15,773 bases of DNA from an uncultured Collinsella sp. (GTDB lineage: Bacteria > Actinomycetota > Coriobacteriia > Coriobacteriales > Coriobacteriaceae): positions 1 through 15,773 of the forward strand of contig UQIB01000040.1 of the NCBI GenBank assembly GCA_900541015.1, given 5' to 3'. The notes under the pieces were generated by a model. It did not search any database. It was not told the origin of the DNA and saw only the letters and a list, made by a program, of their open reading frames with translations. Positions 13,424 through 15,773 of the stretch are shown here, one piece after another (positions within the stretch are counted from its first letter, which is position 1; every line of letters begins with the position of its first letter). A program made the translations under genes and the position numbers.

Positions 13424-13425
13424 GA

Positions 13426-15042
13426 TTAGTCATCCGACCCTTCGTTCATGATTCCCAGATCTTCGAGCGCATCCTTTGCCGCCAGTTCCATGGCAGGACC
13501 GATCAAGTCGATAAGATCGGTCGCGATGACGCTCTTCTCACCATACTCCGTCGCCGCGGCAAAACCGGCATAGCTGTGAAGTGCGACGGCGTACGAATAC
13601 AGCAACTCCCAACGATCCATCTCGTCGCGCATGGTGGCAAGCGTGCCGGCCAAAATACCCGCGAGAACATCACCCGAACCGGCAGTTGCCAGAGAAGCCG
13701 GACCCGAGAGCGGCAACAGAACGCGCTCAACGCCACAGATAGCCGTCGTCGGCCCCTTGGCAATGACCACCAGATTGTCGGAGCCTGCAGCCCAGACAAC
13801 CTTCTGCGCGGCTGCAATCGCGGTACCAAGGTCGTTCACCTCGTCACCGGCAACCAGACGCGAAAGCTCACGATAGTGCGGCGTCATAACCAACGGCTGC
13901 TCGCGACGATACATCTCGGGGTTACTATCAATACCGTCAATGGCAATCTTAGCAAGGCAGTTGAGTGCATCGGCGTCCAAAATAAGCGGTACATCAAGCT
14001 CGAGCAAGCCCGAAACCACCTGCATAGCGCCGGCAGACGTCGTCATACCGGGACCGCACAGTACGCAGCTGTACTTCTTTGCGATCTCGCACACCGTCAT
14101 GCGCGCAGCGGCGCCAAAGGAGCCGCGGGAATCAGACGGAATAGCAAAGACGGGAATCGAAGGAAGTGCCATACGAATAAGATTAGCGCAGGCGTCAGGA
14201 GCCGCGACTGCCACGTAACCAGCACCCGCGCGAGCTGCAGACTTGGCAGCCATAATGGCAGCACCAGGATATTGCGCAGATCCGGCGACAATAAGCACAG
14301 AGCCACGGGAGTACTTATCGATATTCGTAGGTAGTGGAGCAAAGTAATCAACTAAGTCACCGGGCTCGACAATCTCGGCGGCGTGGTCGACATCATCGAT
14401 GACCTCGTCAAGACGGTCGTAAAGATTGCCGCAGATCAAATCGCCAGCATACTCAGGGCCATCAGCGCTATACAAACCAATCTTGGGCGCAATCATCGTC
14501 ACCGTATGCTCGGCACGAATGCAGTCGTCATCAACAACGCCCGTCTCGGCATTCAGGCCCGAGGGGACATCAATGGATACGACACAATCGGCGCATTCAT
14601 TGACCGTAGGAATCCAGATGGAGAACGGCGCACGCAGATTCCCGTGAAAACCGGTACCAAAAATGGCATCGACAACAACATCGGCCTTATCGATCAAAAC
14701 CTCGAGTTCGTCACGCGAAGGGCCGACGCAAACGTGCACATCGCGGCCGACAGTACGACGAGCAACATGACGTGCCAGAGCAGCAGGAATCTCATCCGGT
14801 TCAACCGGAGAAACGATATCCACGTCCACGCCCTTATGGCTCAGGATATCGGCGGCAACCCAACCGTCGCCGCCATTATTACCAAAACCGACCAGAACGA
14901 GAACCCGATCGGGATTGAGCTTCAAGACCTCGTTGGCGGCAAACTCACCCGCTAGCTCCATAAGCTCGGCCTTCGAAGTCCCTTCGCGTTCGATGATATC
15001 CTCGAGACGAACGACTTCTTCGGTACTCAAAACCGGTTTCAT
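13426..15042 (-). CDS. nnr: Bifunctional NAD(P)HX epimerase / ADP-dependent NAD(P)HX dehydratase
   Basis: A 538-residue repair enzyme for hydrated NADH and NADPH. The N-terminal YjeF_N domain (about 1-215) epimerises R- and S-NAD(P)HX; it shows FGNNGGDG (53-60), VVDAIFGTG with D126, and SIDVPSGL (157-164). The C-terminal ribokinase-like domain (about 230-530) performs ADP-dependent dehydration; it shows the GSAQYPGA loop (254-261), CGPGMTT, DADALN (356-361), TPH (387-389), AKGPTT (428-433) and AGSGDVLAG with D458. Fusion of the two halves is the common bacterial form. The ATG directly abuts the acpS stop codon, and its ribosome site AGGAG lies inside acpS. Confidence 0.96.
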   Translation of the reverse strand: MKPVLSTEEVVRLEDIIEREGTSKAELMELAGEFAANEVLKLNPDRVLVLVGFGNNGGDGWVAADILSHKGVDVDIVSPVEPDEIPAALARHVARRTVGRDVHVCVGPSRDELEVLIDKADVVVDAIFGTGFHGNLRAPFSIWIPTVNECADCVVSIDVPSGLNAETGVVDDDCIRAEHTVTMIAPKIGLYSADGPEYAGDLICGNLYDRLDEVIDDVDHAAEIVEPGDLVDYFAPLPTNIDKYSRGSVLIVAGSAQYPGAAIMAAKSAARAGAGYVAVAAPDACANLIRMALPSIPVFAIPSDSRGSFGAAARMTVCEIAKKYSCVLCGPGMTTSAGAMQVVSGLLELDVPLILDADALNCLAKIAIDGIDSNPEMYRREQPLVMTPHYRELSRLVAGDEVNDLGTAIAAAQKVVWAAGSDNLVVIAKGPTTAICGVERVLLPLSGPASLATAGSGDVLAGILAGTLATMRDEMDRWELLYSYAVALHSYAGFAAATEYGEKSVIATDLIDLIGPAMELAAKDALEDLGIMNEGSDD

Positions 15043-15582
15043 CTATGCTCCTAGCGTATCTTGCGAAGCATCGCCCAGATGCTCCGTCAATGCTGAATTC
15101 TGCAGCTGCTCAAGCTCATCTAAAACAGAGCGAGCCTCTTTAAATGTCTGCGCAACGCGTTTCTTGGTGCTCACCTTTTCATCTTTTGGCTTAGGCCGAG
15201 CATCTTCGGTAATCGCGATGGCATTCGCAACGGCCAAGTCTCCCGTAAGCGTAATGGAAAGAGCGACCTCAACAACACCCAGTTCTTGAGCGATCTCGAG
15301 AGCACGGCCCGAAAGCAGCGCCTTCGGTTTGCCGAGTTTATCACGCGTTACCGAAACATCCTTGCGACCCACGCCTTGACTAAAACCCGTGCCGAGAGCT
15401 TTAAGCACCGCCTCGCGCGAAGCAAAGCGGCTCGCATAGTGAGCGGCGGGGCGCGATGACGCATCGCAATACGCACGCTCTTCTTCGGTAAACACACGCC
15501 GAGCAAACGACGGCGTCTTTTCAAGAATTGATTTCATGCGGGAAATCTCGACGATATCAACGCCGATACCAGCTTCAGCCAT
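15043..15582 (-). CDS. acpS: Holo-[acyl-carrier-protein] synthase with a C-terminal extension
   Basis: This transfers 4'-phosphopantetheine from CoA to apo-ACP, activating fatty-acid synthesis. From the ATG at 15582 the metal and CoA ligands fall at D9 (GIGVDIVEI) and E57 (RFASREAVLKALG), the usual numbering, with FTEEERAYC between them. The ATG at 15582 is preferred because GGAGG lies 5 nt before it; an ATG at 15594 has no such site. The catalytic domain ends near residue 125. About 50 more residues are charged and helical-looking (DARPKPKDEK..., then LDELEQLQN), making the protein 179 residues against about 120-130 for typical AcpS. First gene of the six-gene operon. Confidence 0.94.
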   Translation of the reverse strand: MAEAGIGVDIVEISRMKSILEKTPSFARRVFTEEERAYCDASSRPAAHYASRFASREAVLKALGTGFSQGVGRKDVSVTRDKLGKPKALLSGRALEIAQELGVVEVALSITLTGDLAVANAIAITEDARPKPKDEKVSTKKRVAQTFKEARSVLDELEQLQNSALTEHLGDASQDTLGA

Positions 15583-15611
15583 GTTCACCTCCATATCGCA
15601 CAGACTAAGTT

Positions 15612-15641
15612 ATTGTAGCCCGTTCACAGAAGATGCGACAA
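15612..15641 (-). promoter_or_regulatory. Promoter of the acpS-nnr-alr-udg-tsaE-tsaBD operon
   Basis: On the - strand TTGTCG (15641-15636) and TACAAT (15617-15612) are 18 bp apart, giving a start near 15605 and a leader of about 23 nt ahead of the acpS ATG. TACAAT matches the -10 consensus at five of six positions. The downstream genes have gaps of 0-12 bp or overlap, so this is likely the main promoter for all of them. Confidence 0.6.
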
Positions 15642-15691
15642 ACGAGGGTTATAAAACACAGCTACTATGTGAGACAAAAGCCCGTAAACGC

Positions 15692-15722
15692 AAAAGGGGG
15701 GAGGCCGCGAGGCCTCCCCCTT
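15692..15722 (-). terminator. Strong intrinsic terminator of an upstream gene
   Basis: GGGGGAGGCC (15697-15706) and GGCCTCCCCC (15711-15720) form a perfect 10-bp stem with a four-base loop, extendable by two weak pairs. On the - strand it is followed by CTTTT, so it best terminates a gene read leftward from beyond the window, insulating the acpS operon. Confidence 0.75.
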
Positions 15723-15723
15723 C

Positions 15724-15773
15724 TCAGTTCAAGCGTACGGCTCGGTGCCGTCCACCGGTCAGCGGCGCCCTGG
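15724..15773 (-). CDS. Possible 3' end of a gene continuing past the window
   Basis: On the - strand one frame is open from the window edge to a TGA at 15726-15724, ending RAPLTGGRHRAVRLN, immediately before the hairpin terminator. Only about 15 codons are visible and no family can be named. An RNA gene ending here is equally possible. Included because the terminator implies that some transcript ends at this point. Confidence 0.2.
   Translation of the reverse strand, partial: RAPLTGGRHRAVRLN

Noticed and set aside
1..15773. CRISPR array, prophage or plasmid origin
   Set aside because: No regularly spaced direct repeats, phage structural genes, or replication genes were found.

Overview
The window looks like chromosomal DNA of a high-GC Coriobacteriia (Actinomycetota) bacterium, most probably Collinsella or a close relative. 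This rests on high GC with AGGAG-type ribosome sites, a single-chain TsaB-RimI-TsaD fusion, and the order acpS, nnr, alr, udg, tsaE, tsaBD. The genus is an inference and no search was run.

Left part, + strand (1-3181): a Cof-type HAD phosphatase whose start probably lies outside the window, a trans-isoprenyl diphosphate synthase, a protein with two peptidoglycan-binding repeats and no signal peptide, and tRNA-Gln(TTG) with encoded CCA. Positions 3182-3700, a gene-free convergent junction, are packed with palindromes: a terminator, a 146-bp inverted-repeat unit whose two ends both copy the 3' part of the tRNA, a 60-bp palindrome, a second terminator-like hairpin, and copy A of an unusual hairpin element.

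Middle, - strand (3701-7949): a 724-residue protein with a JetD/DUF2220-like TOPRIM C-terminus and a long charged linker, then cstA, a peptide/pyruvate-type transporter. The 809-bp gap upstream of cstA (7950-8758) holds a good promoter with an inverted repeat between its boxes. It also holds a roughly 235-nt leader with a small Ile/Val-rich ORF, alternative stems and an intrinsic terminator, and copies B and C of the hairpin element.

Right part, - strand (8759-15582): one tightly packed operon running acpS, nnr, alr, udg, tsaE, tsaB-rimI-tsaD. It joins acyl-carrier-protein activation, NAD(P)HX repair, D-alanine supply, uracil removal from DNA, and the t6A37 tRNA modification. A sigma-70-like promoter precedes acpS. 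A strong hairpin terminator and the last few codons of a possible further gene close the window.

The most unusual content is the three-copy element. Its 69-nt core has the same length and nearly the same sequence in each copy, with paired compensatory changes in an inner hairpin. Each core is enclosed by 33-42 bp inverted repeats that are perfect within a copy but differ between copies. I do not recognise it as a described family. The second most interesting signal is the putative translational attenuator in front of cstA.
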